A program made the position numbers and the translations under genes. From positions 1,379,001-1,443,000 of the forward strand of contig NZ_CP011477.1 in the NCBI RefSeq assembly GCF_001010805.1: a stretch of DNA of 64,000 nt, in the 5' to 3' direction. Positions within the stretch are counted from its first letter, which is position 1, and every line of letters starts with the position of its first letter. The notes beneath the pieces are model-generated. The model was not told the DNA's origin, searched no databases, and was given only the letters and a program-made list of their open reading frames with translations. This document shows, one piece after another, positions 49,850 to 58,274 of this stretch. This DNA is from Spongiibacter sp. IMCC21906. GTDB lineage: Bacteria; Pseudomonadota; Gammaproteobacteria; Pseudomonadales; Spongiibacteraceae.

Positions 49850-50883
49850 TGGCCTTAGCGAAAGTAAGCGCTTTTTTTCAAGGTATTCGCGAGAGTCTTC
49901 ACGACCGCTTCGGCGATGCCCTGCCGAAAGTTATCGGCGGTGTGTTGCTGGTGTATTTACTGGTCATTAGCATCTTGGGTATTTACTGGAGTTTTACCCC
50001 AGACCCGCCTGAGACTCAGTATTTCCAACAAGATACTCACAGCCGTGTTGTTGGGGCCGCTACTACTTCAGCGTTGATTGATGTGGCAGAAACCATGTTG
50101 AACAAACCGGGCGGCTTTATTAGCAACGACATAACGCCCCCCGGTTTGTTTATGGATAACATGCCCGCTTGGGAATATGGCGTGTTGATTCAGGTGCGTG
50201 ACTTGAGCCGGGCTATGCGAGAAAGTTTTAGTCGCTCCCAGTCACAGTCCCAGGAAGATGTGGACCTGGCCAAGGCCGAACCCCGCTTTAACTTTTCCAA
50301 TAACAGTTGGGCAATTCCCGCCTCTGAGTCGGAATATCGCCAAGCGATTAAGCATCTTAAGTCGTATCGCGATCGTTTAAATGATGCGAAAGACCCAGAC
50401 GCACAGTTTTATTCCCGAGCCGATAACTTGCGGTATTGGTTAACGGTGGTGGAATCGCGGATGGGCAGCTTATCCCAACGTCTTAGTGCCAGTGTGGGTC
50501 GGCCTAGGCTTAATACGGATTTGGCCAATGACCCCAATGCGCGGCAATCGACACCGGCGTCGTCTGAAAAACGGGTGAAAACCCCGTGGTTGAAAATTGA
50601 CGATGTGTTTTATGAAGCAAAAGGCAGCTCCTGGGCGTTAATGCATTTCTTAAAAGCGGTTGAAGTGGATTTTGCCGACGTGCTTAAAAACAAAAATGCC
50701 ACAGTGAGTCTGCGACAAATCATTCGGGAGCTGGAGGGAACCCAGCAAAGTATGTACAGCCCAATGATCTTAAATGGTACTGGCTTTGGGCTTTTGGCCA
50801 ACCACTCGCTGGTGATGGGCTCGTATATTTCCCGGGCTAATGCTGCAATCATCGACTTACGCGATCTTTTGTCTCAAGGATAA
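49849..50883 (+). CDS. DUF2333 family membrane-anchored protein
   Basis: A 344-residue protein of the DUF2333 family with one transmembrane helix near residues 27-46 (VIGGVLLVYLLVISILGIYW), followed by FTPDPPETQYF and a large periplasmic, alpha-helical domain. Family segments such as NKPGGFISNDITPPG and MDNMPAWEYGVL are intact. The function is unknown to me; it is regularly present in marine gammaproteobacteria. It lies between the copper chaperone and a YajG-like lipoprotein with short spacing, suggesting one transcript. Confidence 0.88.
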   Translation: MALAKVSAFFQGIRESLHDRFGDALPKVIGGVLLVYLLVISILGIYWSFTPDPPETQYFQQDTHSRVVGAATTSALIDVAETMLNKPGGFISNDITPPGLFMDNMPAWEYGVLIQVRDLSRAMRESFSRSQSQSQEDVDLAKAEPRFNFSNNSWAIPASESEYRQAIKHLKSYRDRLNDAKDPDAQFYSRADNLRYWLTVVESRMGSLSQRLSASVGRPRLNTDLANDPNARQSTPASSEKRVKTPWLKIDDVFYEAKGSSWALMHFLKAVEVDFADVLKNKNATVSLRQIIRELEGTQQSMYSPMILNGTGFGLLANHSLVMGSYISRANAAIIDLRDLLSQG

Positions 50884-50886
50884 ATC

Positions 50887-51474
50887 ATGAATAGCCATCG
50901 TATTCTTCAGTTTTTTGTACTCGGCGGGGCCTTGTTGCTGGCGGCTTGTGCGCAAAGCCCCCAAACCATTCAGGTGGCGCCGGTATTCCCTGAAGCAGAT
51001 AAGCAAGTGGGCCAAAACCAGCCGGTGCATGTCCGGGTCAGTGATCAGCGCGACAATAAAGTGCTGGGTAGCCGTGGTGGTGTTTACCGAGAAACCGCCA
51101 CCTTTAGTCTGGCTAACGACCTTTCTTTAGCGGTGCAGCCTGAGCTAGAAAAATACATGGCGGCAATGGGCTTTGATGTGGGTAGCCTCAGCGCTAACAC
51201 CACCGATTTGCACGTAATTTTTGAGTCACTGGTTTACGATCACCCTAAAGACAGCGGTATAGGTCACGATATGAAAATGTCGGCAGGGGTAAAAGTTGAG
51301 GCGTCTAAGCAAGACGGTAGCCGCTACGATGGCCGTTATCGTGTGAATAAACAGCAGAAGTTTTTCAACGCCCCCAGCAGTTCACAGAATAAAGACTTGG
51401 TGAACGAACTGGTGGTAGAAGTGATACAGAATATGCTGGCAGATCCCAAGCTAATGCGGTTTATTCAGCAGTGA
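50887..51474 (+). CDS. YajG-like lipoprotein
   Basis: A 195-residue lipoprotein with signal peptide and lipobox LAAC (cysteine near residue 20), followed by AQSPQTIQVAPVFPEAD. The internal segment VHVRVSDQRDNKVLGSRGGV matches the YajG family, whose function is unknown. Ser/Gln after the Cys suggests outer-membrane sorting. It is the last gene before a 17-bp perfect palindrome. Confidence 0.85.
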   Translation: MNSHRILQFFVLGGALLLAACAQSPQTIQVAPVFPEADKQVGQNQPVHVRVSDQRDNKVLGSRGGVYRETATFSLANDLSLAVQPELEKYMAAMGFDVGSLSANTTDLHVIFESLVYDHPKDSGIGHDMKMSAGVKVEASKQDGSRYDGRYRVNKQQKFFNAPSSSQNKDLVNELVVEVIQNMLADPKLMRFIQQ

Positions 51475-51487
51475 TGCTTGTTGAAAT

Positions 51488-51525
51488 GATATGAAAATGG
51501 CGCCTGAAGGCGCCATTTTCATATC
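51488..51525. terminator. Perfect 17-bp stem-loop between convergent genes
   Basis: The arms at 51488-51504 and 51509-51525 are perfectly complementary around a TGAA loop, with a GGCGCC core flanked by AT-rich ends. It lies between convergent yajG-like and adenosine-kinase-like genes. There is no extended T run, so it acts either as a bidirectional terminator through its AT-rich outer stem or as an RNA 3' stabiliser. Confidence 0.75.
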
Positions 51526-51549
51526 TGCCTATTCTGCTCAGCGGAGGTC

Positions 51550-52551
51550 CTAACCAAATACCGCTTTCAGGGCATCTTGGTGGGAGTCGCCGGGTAAACG
51601 CGGGCCGTATTGCGTGACCACCATTGCCGCCGCGTAGGTAGCTAACTGGCCTGCTTGTTGGTAGCCAAAGCCGTTGGTAATGCCATATAAAAAGGCACCC
51701 GCAAACATATCGCCTGCACCGTTGGTATCTACAGCCTGAACGGGCACAGCGGGAATGCTGTGTAATGACTGACCATCGTAAATCAGTGCACCATTTGCGC
51801 CTAGGGTAATGGCGAAGGTCTTGGCGACCTGTTTCAAGGCCTCTGCGGCTTCGTCCAAGTGTTCAGTTTTGGCCCAGCCCAGTGCTTCGGCTTCATTGCA
51901 AAACAGCAAGTCCACGCCGTTGTCACCGAGCATTTCTTGTAAACCCTCGCGGAAAAATTCCACCATGCCGGGGTCAGAAAAGCTCAGTGCTGTTTTGCCG
52001 CCATTGCGCTCGGCTATTTCCCGGCCACGAATGGCGGCGGCTCTGCCAGTATCCGAGGTAACCAGGTAGCCTTCCATATAGTAATAATCTGATAGGGCAA
52101 CGGCTTCTTCATTCAATTCTTTCAGTGACAGCTCGGCGCTAATACCCAAATGGGTGTTCATGCTGCGCTCGGCATCGGGACTTACCAAGACCAAACACTT
52201 GCCAGTCACACCGGGATCTTTAGGGCTATCGAATTCGCTGTTCACCCCGGCTTGACGAATATCATTCATAAACAAGTTGCCAAACTCGTCATTGGCAACC
52301 TTGCCTGAAAAATAGGTTTTGGCGCCAAAATAACTCGCCGCGCAAACTGAGTTGCAGGCCGAGCCGCCACTGGCTTGTTTGGAGTGAACCAAATGTCCTT
52401 GCAGTTGGTCCAACAGCTCTTGCTGGCGGGCCTCGTCCACTAAGGTCATCAGGCCTTTGTCTACACCCATGGTTTGCAATTCGGTATCGCTGACCTGGAT
52501 TTCTGTGTCCACCAACGCTGCGCCGATGCCATAGAGGTGATATTTTTTCAT
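51550..52551 (-). CDS. PfkB-family carbohydrate kinase, adenosine kinase-like
   Basis: A 333-residue ribokinase-fold kinase. The N-terminal GIGAALVDTEIQVSD and the segment QASGGSACNSVCAASYFG near residue 58 carry substrate-contact residues, and the anion-hole/catalytic motif DTNGAGDMFAGAFLYGI is near residue 271. Sequences of this type are often annotated adenosine kinase in gammaproteobacteria, but the substrate is not proven by sequence. It is divergent from mrcB. Confidence 0.88.
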   Translation of the reverse strand: MKKYHLYGIGAALVDTEIQVSDTELQTMGVDKGLMTLVDEARQQELLDQLQGHLVHSKQASGGSACNSVCAASYFGAKTYFSGKVANDEFGNLFMNDIRQAGVNSEFDSPKDPGVTGKCLVLVSPDAERSMNTHLGISAELSLKELNEEAVALSDYYYMEGYLVTSDTGRAAAIRGREIAERNGGKTALSFSDPGMVEFFREGLQEMLGDNGVDLLFCNEAEALGWAKTEHLDEAAEALKQVAKTFAITLGANGALIYDGQSLHSIPAVPVQAVDTNGAGDMFAGAFLYGITNGFGYQQAGQLATYAAAMVVTQYGPRLPGDSHQDALKAVFG

Positions 52552-52631
52552 CTTATTTGCCAGTTACTTGCGGTAAAGTGGCGCTATTATCCGGTTTGAC
52601 GGGGGTTTTGCAATTTTGTTGGTTTTACTAA

Positions 52632-54788
52632 ATGGCTAAGAAACGCACCAAGAAGCCCGTAAAGGGCCGTAAGCTCTCACTATGGGGCGGCTTATTTCTC
52701 AAGCTATCGCTGGTCGGCGTGGTGCTGATGTTGATTGTGTTTGCGTACTTCGATGCTCAGGTGCGTGGAGCGTTTGACCATCAGCAATATGATAAGCCCG
52801 CCAAGGTCTATGCTCGGCCCTTGGTATTGGCCAGCGGTGCGATACTCACAGCGTACGAGCTGGAATCGGAGCTGGAAACCTTAGGTTATCAACGATCGCG
52901 GTTATTCAGTCAGCCCGGTAGTTATTACCGGGAAGGCGACCACTTTAATATTCATCTGCGGCCTTTTGATTTTGCCGATGGTGTTCGGGACGCCAAAATC
53001 ATTGAAGTAGAAATGGGGCCGACCACCGTCTCCGTGGTCAGAGACAAGCTGGGTCGTCGGCTTGCCGAAGCGCAGCTTGATCCGATGGTCATCGGTGGGG
53101 TTTATCCCGGCCGTCACGAAGACCGGCTGATGCTGGGCTTAGATGAAGTGCCCAGCATGTTAATAGAAACCCTGTTGCAGGTTGAAGATAGCGGTTTTTA
53201 TCAGCATTTTGGTATCTCGCCCCGCAGCATCGCCCGTGCTTTTGTGGCAAATATAAAAGCAGGCCGTACGGTACAGGGTGGCAGTACGCTGACCCAACAG
53301 CTGGTTAAAAACACGATTTTGAGTAATGAGCGCAGTCTTTGGCGTAAGGCCAAAGAAGCGGTCATGTCGATACTGACCGAGATTCATTACAGCAAAGACC
53401 GGATTCTCGAAGCTTATATCAATGAAGTTTATCTTGGTCAGGAGGGCAATCGGGCCATCCACGGTTTTGGGCTTGCGGCGCGGCATTATTACAATCGCCC
53501 CCTTCATGAGCTAAACCTGTCTCAAACGGCTATGTTGGTGGGGCTGGTCAAAGGTCCTTCTTATTACGATCCCTGGCGTCATCCCGAGCGGGCCAAACGG
53601 CGCCGCAATATTGTGTTGGCAGAGCTGGCAGAACGTAACTGGCTGACTTCTGAGCAGTTGGCGGGGTGGAAGGCCCAGCCACTGGGCTTGGCAAAAAGCT
53701 CTGCACTGGAAGGCTTTTATCCCGCTTATGTTGATCTGGTAAGACGCCAGTTGAGTCGGGATTATCAACGACAGGACTTGCAAACCAAGGGCCTGAGAAT
53801 TTTTACCCCGTTTGACCCCGTGCTGCAGCGCCGGGCAGAAAATGCTACCGAGAAAGCGTTAAAGAGTTTGTCTGAGCGGGTAAAAGACCTGCAGGTGGCG
53901 ATGGTGGTCACCCGGGTCGATAGCGGCGATGTGGTGGCGGTAATCGGGGGCGGTCAGCCCCGTTACGCTGGTTTTAATCGCGCCCTGGACGCATTGCGGC
54001 CCATTGGCTCGCTGGCTAAACCGGCTGTTTATCTGGCGGCCTTGGCGCAACCCGAACGCTTTAATCTGGTGTCGCCACTGCGAGATCAGCCCATATCGGT
54101 ACCGTTGCCCAATGGCGATGTGTGGCGGCCTTCAAATTACGATAATAAAAGTCACGGTATTGTGCCTTTGCACGAAGCCTTGTCTCACTCCTATAACTTA
54201 GCTACCGCGCACCTGGGGATGTCAGTGGGCGTAGACAAAGTGATGGAGACCTTTAAAACCCTGGGCATCCAGCGACCGTTACTGGAAGTGCCGTCGATGT
54301 TTTTAGGGGCCGCTGCCTTGGCGCCGATAGAAGTAGCGGGCATGTATCAGACCATTGCAGCCAATGGGCGCTTTACACCGCTAAGAACCATTTACGCCAT
54401 CTCTGACGATGAGGGTAAGTTGTTGGCGCGATACCCGCAAAAGCCTAAGCAGGTTATTAATCCCGCGCCGGTGCACGCCTTGCAATACGCCATGTTGGAA
54501 ACCGTACGCGAGGGCACGGGGAGAAGTGTTTACCAAATGCTCCCCAAAGATTATCGGGTGGCAGGTAAAACCGGCACCAGTAATAAAACCCGTGACTCGT
54601 GGTTTGCCGGTTTTGCCGGTGATTATATGGCCGTGGTTTGGATGGGTAAGGACGACAATTCCTCAACCGGCTTAACCGGAGCCAGCGGTGCGCTGCGTGT
54701 ATGGCGACAATTTATGGCTGAAGCCAGTACCGAACAAATGCCTTTCTCGCCAGTGCGGGCATTGAATATCAATGGGTGGATAGCCTGA
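52632..54788 (+). CDS. mrcB: Penicillin-binding protein 1b (frameshifted near 3' end)
   Basis: A bifunctional class A PBP, 718 residues as read. A short cytoplasmic tail and one membrane helix (~20-45) precede a UB2H domain (KPAKVYARPLVLASG). The glycosyltransferase shows LLQVEDSGFYQHFGISPRS and GGSTLTQQLVKNT. The transpeptidase has SLAK near residue 459 (in RPIGSLAKPAVYL), SYN in SHSYNLATAHLG, and KTGTS near residue 647. After PFSPV the frame runs into a stop; a one-base insertion in GGG at 54757-54759 would restore RGIEYQWVD and a further 55-residue tail to a stop at 54923-54925. The catalytic domains are complete, so it may still work. Confidence 0.92.
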   Translation: MAKKRTKKPVKGRKLSLWGGLFLKLSLVGVVLMLIVFAYFDAQVRGAFDHQQYDKPAKVYARPLVLASGAILTAYELESELETLGYQRSRLFSQPGSYYREGDHFNIHLRPFDFADGVRDAKIIEVEMGPTTVSVVRDKLGRRLAEAQLDPMVIGGVYPGRHEDRLMLGLDEVPSMLIETLLQVEDSGFYQHFGISPRSIARAFVANIKAGRTVQGGSTLTQQLVKNTILSNERSLWRKAKEAVMSILTEIHYSKDRILEAYINEVYLGQEGNRAIHGFGLAARHYYNRPLHELNLSQTAMLVGLVKGPSYYDPWRHPERAKRRRNIVLAELAERNWLTSEQLAGWKAQPLGLAKSSALEGFYPAYVDLVRRQLSRDYQRQDLQTKGLRIFTPFDPVLQRRAENATEKALKSLSERVKDLQVAMVVTRVDSGDVVAVIGGGQPRYAGFNRALDALRPIGSLAKPAVYLAALAQPERFNLVSPLRDQPISVPLPNGDVWRPSNYDNKSHGIVPLHEALSHSYNLATAHLGMSVGVDKVMETFKTLGIQRPLLEVPSMFLGAAALAPIEVAGMYQTIAANGRFTPLRTIYAISDDEGKLLARYPQKPKQVINPAPVHALQYAMLETVREGTGRSVYQMLPKDYRVAGKTGTSNKTRDSWFAGFAGDYMAVVWMGKDDNSSTGLTGASGALRVWRQFMAEASTEQMPFSPVRALNINGWIA

Positions 54789-54925
54789 GCGGCAAGCTCA
54801 CCCAGTCATGGTGTGACAATGCCCGTTACATGCCCTTTATTAAAGGTAGCGAACCCCGTGAAACCAGTGGCTGTGTGCCCGATGGCGAAAAAGCCTGGTC
54901 GTGGTTTAAGGGTATTTTTGATTAG
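54758..54925 (+). other. Out-of-frame C-terminal tail of mrcB
   Basis: In the frame beginning at 54758 the DNA encodes 55 codons, GIEYQWVDSLSGKL and then CDNARYMPFIKGSEPRETSG and GEKAWSWFKGIFD before TAG. This resembles the usual C-terminal tail of gammaproteobacterial PBP1b (PFI-GS-P and late cysteines). It has no start codon context of its own and is best read as the lost end of mrcB. Confidence 0.82.
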
Positions 54926-55154
54926 TCTGAACTGTCCAGACAGGATTTGAAGAGAGAGGTCAGGCATTAATGGCACTGACTTTGTACTCTTAAGCTCGTC
55001 ATCCCCGCGTAGGTGGGAATGACTAAAATTGCCGAGGCCTTAAGTCAGCGGCATTCCCTTCTGGTACAAGTCGTTTCTGACACCGCTGCTGTTTGGCGGT
55101 GAAGGTGGTGGGTGAGGGGTGTTATCAAGCCGTCAGTCTCATTTCGCGCTAGCG
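54926..55154. other. Intergenic region with small inverted repeats
   Basis: A 229-base gap between mrcB and the convergent protease gene. It contains a short stem GTCTG/CAGAC (54925-54941) and at 54998-55023 an imperfect palindrome GTCATCCCCGC with GTGGGAATGAC, of the widespread type found near gene ends in many gammaproteobacteria. No gene is evident. Confidence 0.55.
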
Positions 55155-55658
55155 TCAATACTGACGAATAAGCAGCTGACCGTCTTTTTGAATAAGCTCT
55201 AAGTCTTTTAAAAATGACATTCCCAGCAGAACCTCGTCGATACCGTGGTTGTCATCGCTGATGGATGCGGCCACATTTCTTACCTCAATATTGCCTAGTC
55301 GCACGCTGTTAAGGCGGCTGTAGCTGACAGGAATAATGCCTCCCGCCGTGCGGGCTTGGCCCCGGCCGGTTACATCCAGCTGGAGCTGCTCTGCAAGAGA
55401 GCGCGAAAGCGCCACCAAAGTTGCACCGGTGTCGACGATAAAGGTCACCTCCTGACCGTTGATGCTGCCTCTGGCGATATAGTGGCTGCCCTGGGATCGG
55501 GTCAGCGCCACTTCGCGGTAATTCTGACCGTCGCGAATGGTGGGCTCAGTTTGACCTTGCAGGTAATCGTTGAATCCCCAGATCAGCAAAGCAAACAACA
55601 CCAGCCAGAATAAGATCAGCATGGTGGCCGCAGGTTTTTTATTTGCTGGCTCGGTCAT
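55155..55658 (-). CDS. Membrane-anchored retropepsin-like aspartic protease (TIGR02281 type)
   Basis: A 167-residue protein with one N-terminal transmembrane helix (LILFWLVLFALLIWGF near residue 14) and a single retropepsin-like domain. The active-site motif is FIVDTGATLVALS near residue 75, and LGMSFLKDLELIQKDG near the end is the second family motif. Such proteases should dimerise; natural substrates are unknown. Eight bases separate it from the modF-like gene upstream on the same strand. Confidence 0.9.
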   Translation of the reverse strand: MTEPANKKPAATMLILFWLVLFALLIWGFNDYLQGQTEPTIRDGQNYREVALTRSQGSHYIARGSINGQEVTFIVDTGATLVALSRSLAEQLQLDVTGRGQARTAGGIIPVSYSRLNSVRLGNIEVRNVAASISDDNHGIDEVLLGMSFLKDLELIQKDGQLLIRQY

Positions 55659-55666
55659 CGTCGCGT

Positions 55667-57121
55667 TTAGCTTGTGCGAATGGCGGCGGTGTAGCCGCCC
55701 TTATCGGATGGCACCAAATCTAAAAACTGATTGATACATTCTGGCACTTCTTCGCTGCGGTGGCTGACGAAGAGAATGCGGGTATGACCGGCGGCGGCAA
55801 TTTGGTCTACGGCGCCTAATAAGCGATTTTTCTGTTCATTATCCAGACCGATGCAGGGCTCGTCTAATATCAGAATTTCAGGTGATTTCACCATTGCCCG
55901 TAACAGCAATATCATACGCTGCTCGCCAAAAGATAATCGGTCGAAGCGTTGGTCTCGGCAGTGTAGCAATTCCAGTGCATCCAGCCATGCCAGCAATCGC
56001 TGTCGTTCGGCGTCGCCGTAGTCGTTATAGAGTCCGACTGAATCGAATAAACCGGATGCCACCACATCAATGACTTTGCTGCGTTTTAAGTTGCTGAGCT
56101 GCATGCTGGTGTTGAGCAGGCCGAAGTGCGATTTCACGTCCCAAACACTTTCACCACTGCCGCGCTGCTTGCCAAACAACACGACCGTTTGGCCGTAGGC
56201 TTTGTCGTTTTCGCCGCAGAGCAAGCCGAGCAGGGTGGACTTGCCCGCGCCGTTGGGACCGCTGATACAGCAGTGCTGGTCTGGCATTAGCGTCCAGTTT
56301 ACGTCGCTGAGTACCTGCTTGCCCCGGAAGTTCACGTTCACATCTTTTAGCTCAATCAGTGCTTGGCCAGCGGGGTAATCCGGGGCCGGTTCGATGGGCA
56401 GTGCTTTGCTGAAATGGTGGCGGCGGGCAGATTTTTGCTTGGCTTCAGCGGCGCTGCATTCGCCAGTAATGGCGCCCTCTTCCATCAAAAATACTGTGTC
56501 GATGGCGTTGGGAATATCGTTGGCGTCTTTGGTCAACAGCAGCAGTGGCGTTGGCGCTTGCACTAACTCATCGAGCAAATTAGTCATTTGCTGTTGGGCA
56601 TTTTTGTCTAGCCCTTCAAAGGGATTGTCTAAAATCAGCGCCTTGGGCTTGGCGAGCATGGCTCTGGCCAACAAGGTTTTACGGCTCTCGCCTGTGGAAA
56701 TAAAGCGAATGCCCTGTTCCAGAATATGCTCTATGCCCAAGCGGCTGCAGAGCTGGGTAAAGGTGTCTGACTCCGGTTGGCCCTGCAAAATAGCGTTGCG
56801 TACGGTGGTGCCAACATCAAAGGCATCGGCGCGGGTTTCGCTGTCGTCAAAGCGGCGGTCTTTCTCCATTAATTCCTTGTGCAAATCAAAGGAGATATGG
56901 GCAATGTCTTTGGCTTGAATACCGTCACCGTAAATGACCTCGCCATGATTGGGGCGAAGGTTGTCGATGATCAGTTTGGCCAAAGTGGTTTTACCGGCAC
57001 CATTGCCGCCGAGTATGGCGATATGGCTGCCCGCAGGCCAAGCCCAGTTGATATGGTCAAAGGTGAGCTCAAGCTGGTAGGCAAAGCGCACATCGCGCAA
57101 TTCGATCAAAGAGGTAGACAT
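55667..57121 (-). CDS. modF: Tandem ABC ATPase, ModF type
   Basis: A 484-residue soluble protein with two ABC domains and no membrane segments. Domain 1 has GGNGAGKTTLAK (Walker A, near residue 38), signature STGESRKTLLARAM and Walker B LILDNPFEGLD. Domain 2 has GPNGAGKSTLLGLL near residue 290, signature LSFGEQRMILLLRAM and LILDEPCIGLD. Segments such as GKQRGSGESVWDVKSHFG and LFVSHRSEEVPECI resemble E. coli ModF. Domain 1 has Asn where the catalytic Glu should be (codon 56624-56626). No mod transport genes are nearby, so a molybdate role is uncertain. ATG at 57121 preferred over TTG at 57133. Confidence 0.85.
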   Translation of the reverse strand: MSTSLIELRDVRFAYQLELTFDHINWAWPAGSHIAILGGNGAGKTTLAKLIIDNLRPNHGEVIYGDGIQAKDIAHISFDLHKELMEKDRRFDDSETRADAFDVGTTVRNAILQGQPESDTFTQLCSRLGIEHILEQGIRFISTGESRKTLLARAMLAKPKALILDNPFEGLDKNAQQQMTNLLDELVQAPTPLLLLTKDANDIPNAIDTVFLMEEGAITGECSAAEAKQKSARRHHFSKALPIEPAPDYPAGQALIELKDVNVNFRGKQVLSDVNWTLMPDQHCCISGPNGAGKSTLLGLLCGENDKAYGQTVVLFGKQRGSGESVWDVKSHFGLLNTSMQLSNLKRSKVIDVVASGLFDSVGLYNDYGDAERQRLLAWLDALELLHCRDQRFDRLSFGEQRMILLLRAMVKSPEILILDEPCIGLDNEQKNRLLGAVDQIAAAGHTRILFVSHRSEEVPECINQFLDLVPSDKGGYTAAIRTS

Positions 57122-57229
57122 AATTGAATTCAAGGCTGGAAAAACGAGCCGGCAATCATACCTGTTTTGCCGGCATTTTTCTGCTGATTTGATGCTTGGC
57201 CGTTAGACCTTAGTGGCTCGGAGTTGGTG

Positions 57230-58105
57230 TTAACACGCGTTGCTCCGGCCGGTGTTTAAATCATAAAACTCCACAATGCTTTGCCAGGCTTGCTCGGCGG
57301 AGTCCACTACGCTAATCATATTGACGTCTTCTGGGCTAATTACCCCTTCGTCGCGCAGAAACTCCAGGTTAATCGCCTGCCGCCAAAATTCATGGCCCAA
57401 CAAAATCACCGGAACCCGTTTGGATCGACCGGTTTGAATAAGGGTTAGGGCTTCAAAGAGCTCGTCCATGGTGCCAAAACCGCCGGGACAAACCACCAGT
57501 GCTTTGGCCCTGAGCATAAAATGCATCTTGCGAATGCCAAAATAATGAAAGCGAAAGCAGAACTCGGGGCTGATATAGGGATTGGGAAACTGTTCGTGGG
57601 GTAGCACAATATTTAAGCCGATGGACTTGCCTTTGGCATCCATTGCGCCGCGATTGGCCGCTTCCATAATGCCGGGGCCGCCGCCAGTCATCACATATAA
57701 GCGCTCTTTTTCTTCACAGTGGCTTGAGTGTTCCGTAACCAGCTGGCCTATGCGCCGGGCTTCTTCATAATAGTGGCTGTTACGCTCATCCCGTTTGGCG
57801 GCCCGAATCGCCGCTGGGTCGCCCGCTTCTTGAGCAATCTTTAGCGCCTCGGCGGCATCTTCAGGAGCAAGGAAACGAGCACTGCCAAATACCACAATGG
57901 TGGATTGCACGCCGTGTTCCTTTAGGATCATCTCCGGCTTTTGCAGCTCCAGATGAAAACGCACACCGCGCAATTCCTCTTTTAATAAAAAGTCCTGGTC
58001 GCTAAAAGCCAAGCGGTAGGCAGGGGGCATGTCCATTTCATTTTCGAACATATCCTCTCTGGCAGAGGGAAAGTTAGCGTCTGTCAGGCTGGAGGGTTTT
58101 CTCAT
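57230..58105 (-). CDS. LOG-family protein (TIGR00730, nucleotide 5'-monophosphate nucleosidase-like)
   Basis: A 291-residue Rossmann-fold protein of the lysine decarboxylase-like/LOG family. The two signature motifs are GGGPGIMEAANRGAMDAKG near residue 143 and PGGFGTMDELFEAL near residue 208, which form the phosphoribohydrolase active site in characterised members. An N-terminal extension of ~60 residues precedes the core. Members cleave nucleoside monophosphates to base and ribose 5-phosphate; the substrate here is not known. Confidence 0.88.
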   Translation of the reverse strand: MRKPSSLTDANFPSAREDMFENEMDMPPAYRLAFSDQDFLLKEELRGVRFHLELQKPEMILKEHGVQSTIVVFGSARFLAPEDAAEALKIAQEAGDPAAIRAAKRDERNSHYYEEARRIGQLVTEHSSHCEEKERLYVMTGGGPGIMEAANRGAMDAKGKSIGLNIVLPHEQFPNPYISPEFCFRFHYFGIRKMHFMLRAKALVVCPGGFGTMDELFEALTLIQTGRSKRVPVILLGHEFWRQAINLEFLRDEGVISPEDVNMISVVDSAEQAWQSIVEFYDLNTGRSNAC

Positions 58106-58274
58106 AAACTCGGTCTCTCTTATCGCTATTTATACTGTGAGTTAAGCTGGTGTAGGGTGCGAATGCCAGTGTTATATCGCAGGCGTTTTCTAAAAGTTAC
58201 GGTTGCTATCATGTTAAGGATCATCGTTTTGTGTGTCAGCGACGTAACAACGCTAAATACCGGGTAGAGGTAAG

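Noticed and set aside
54750-54790. Programmed ribosomal frameshift in mrcB
   Set aside because: There is no slippery heptamer or downstream pseudoknot that I can see at the GGG run; a one-base indel is simpler.
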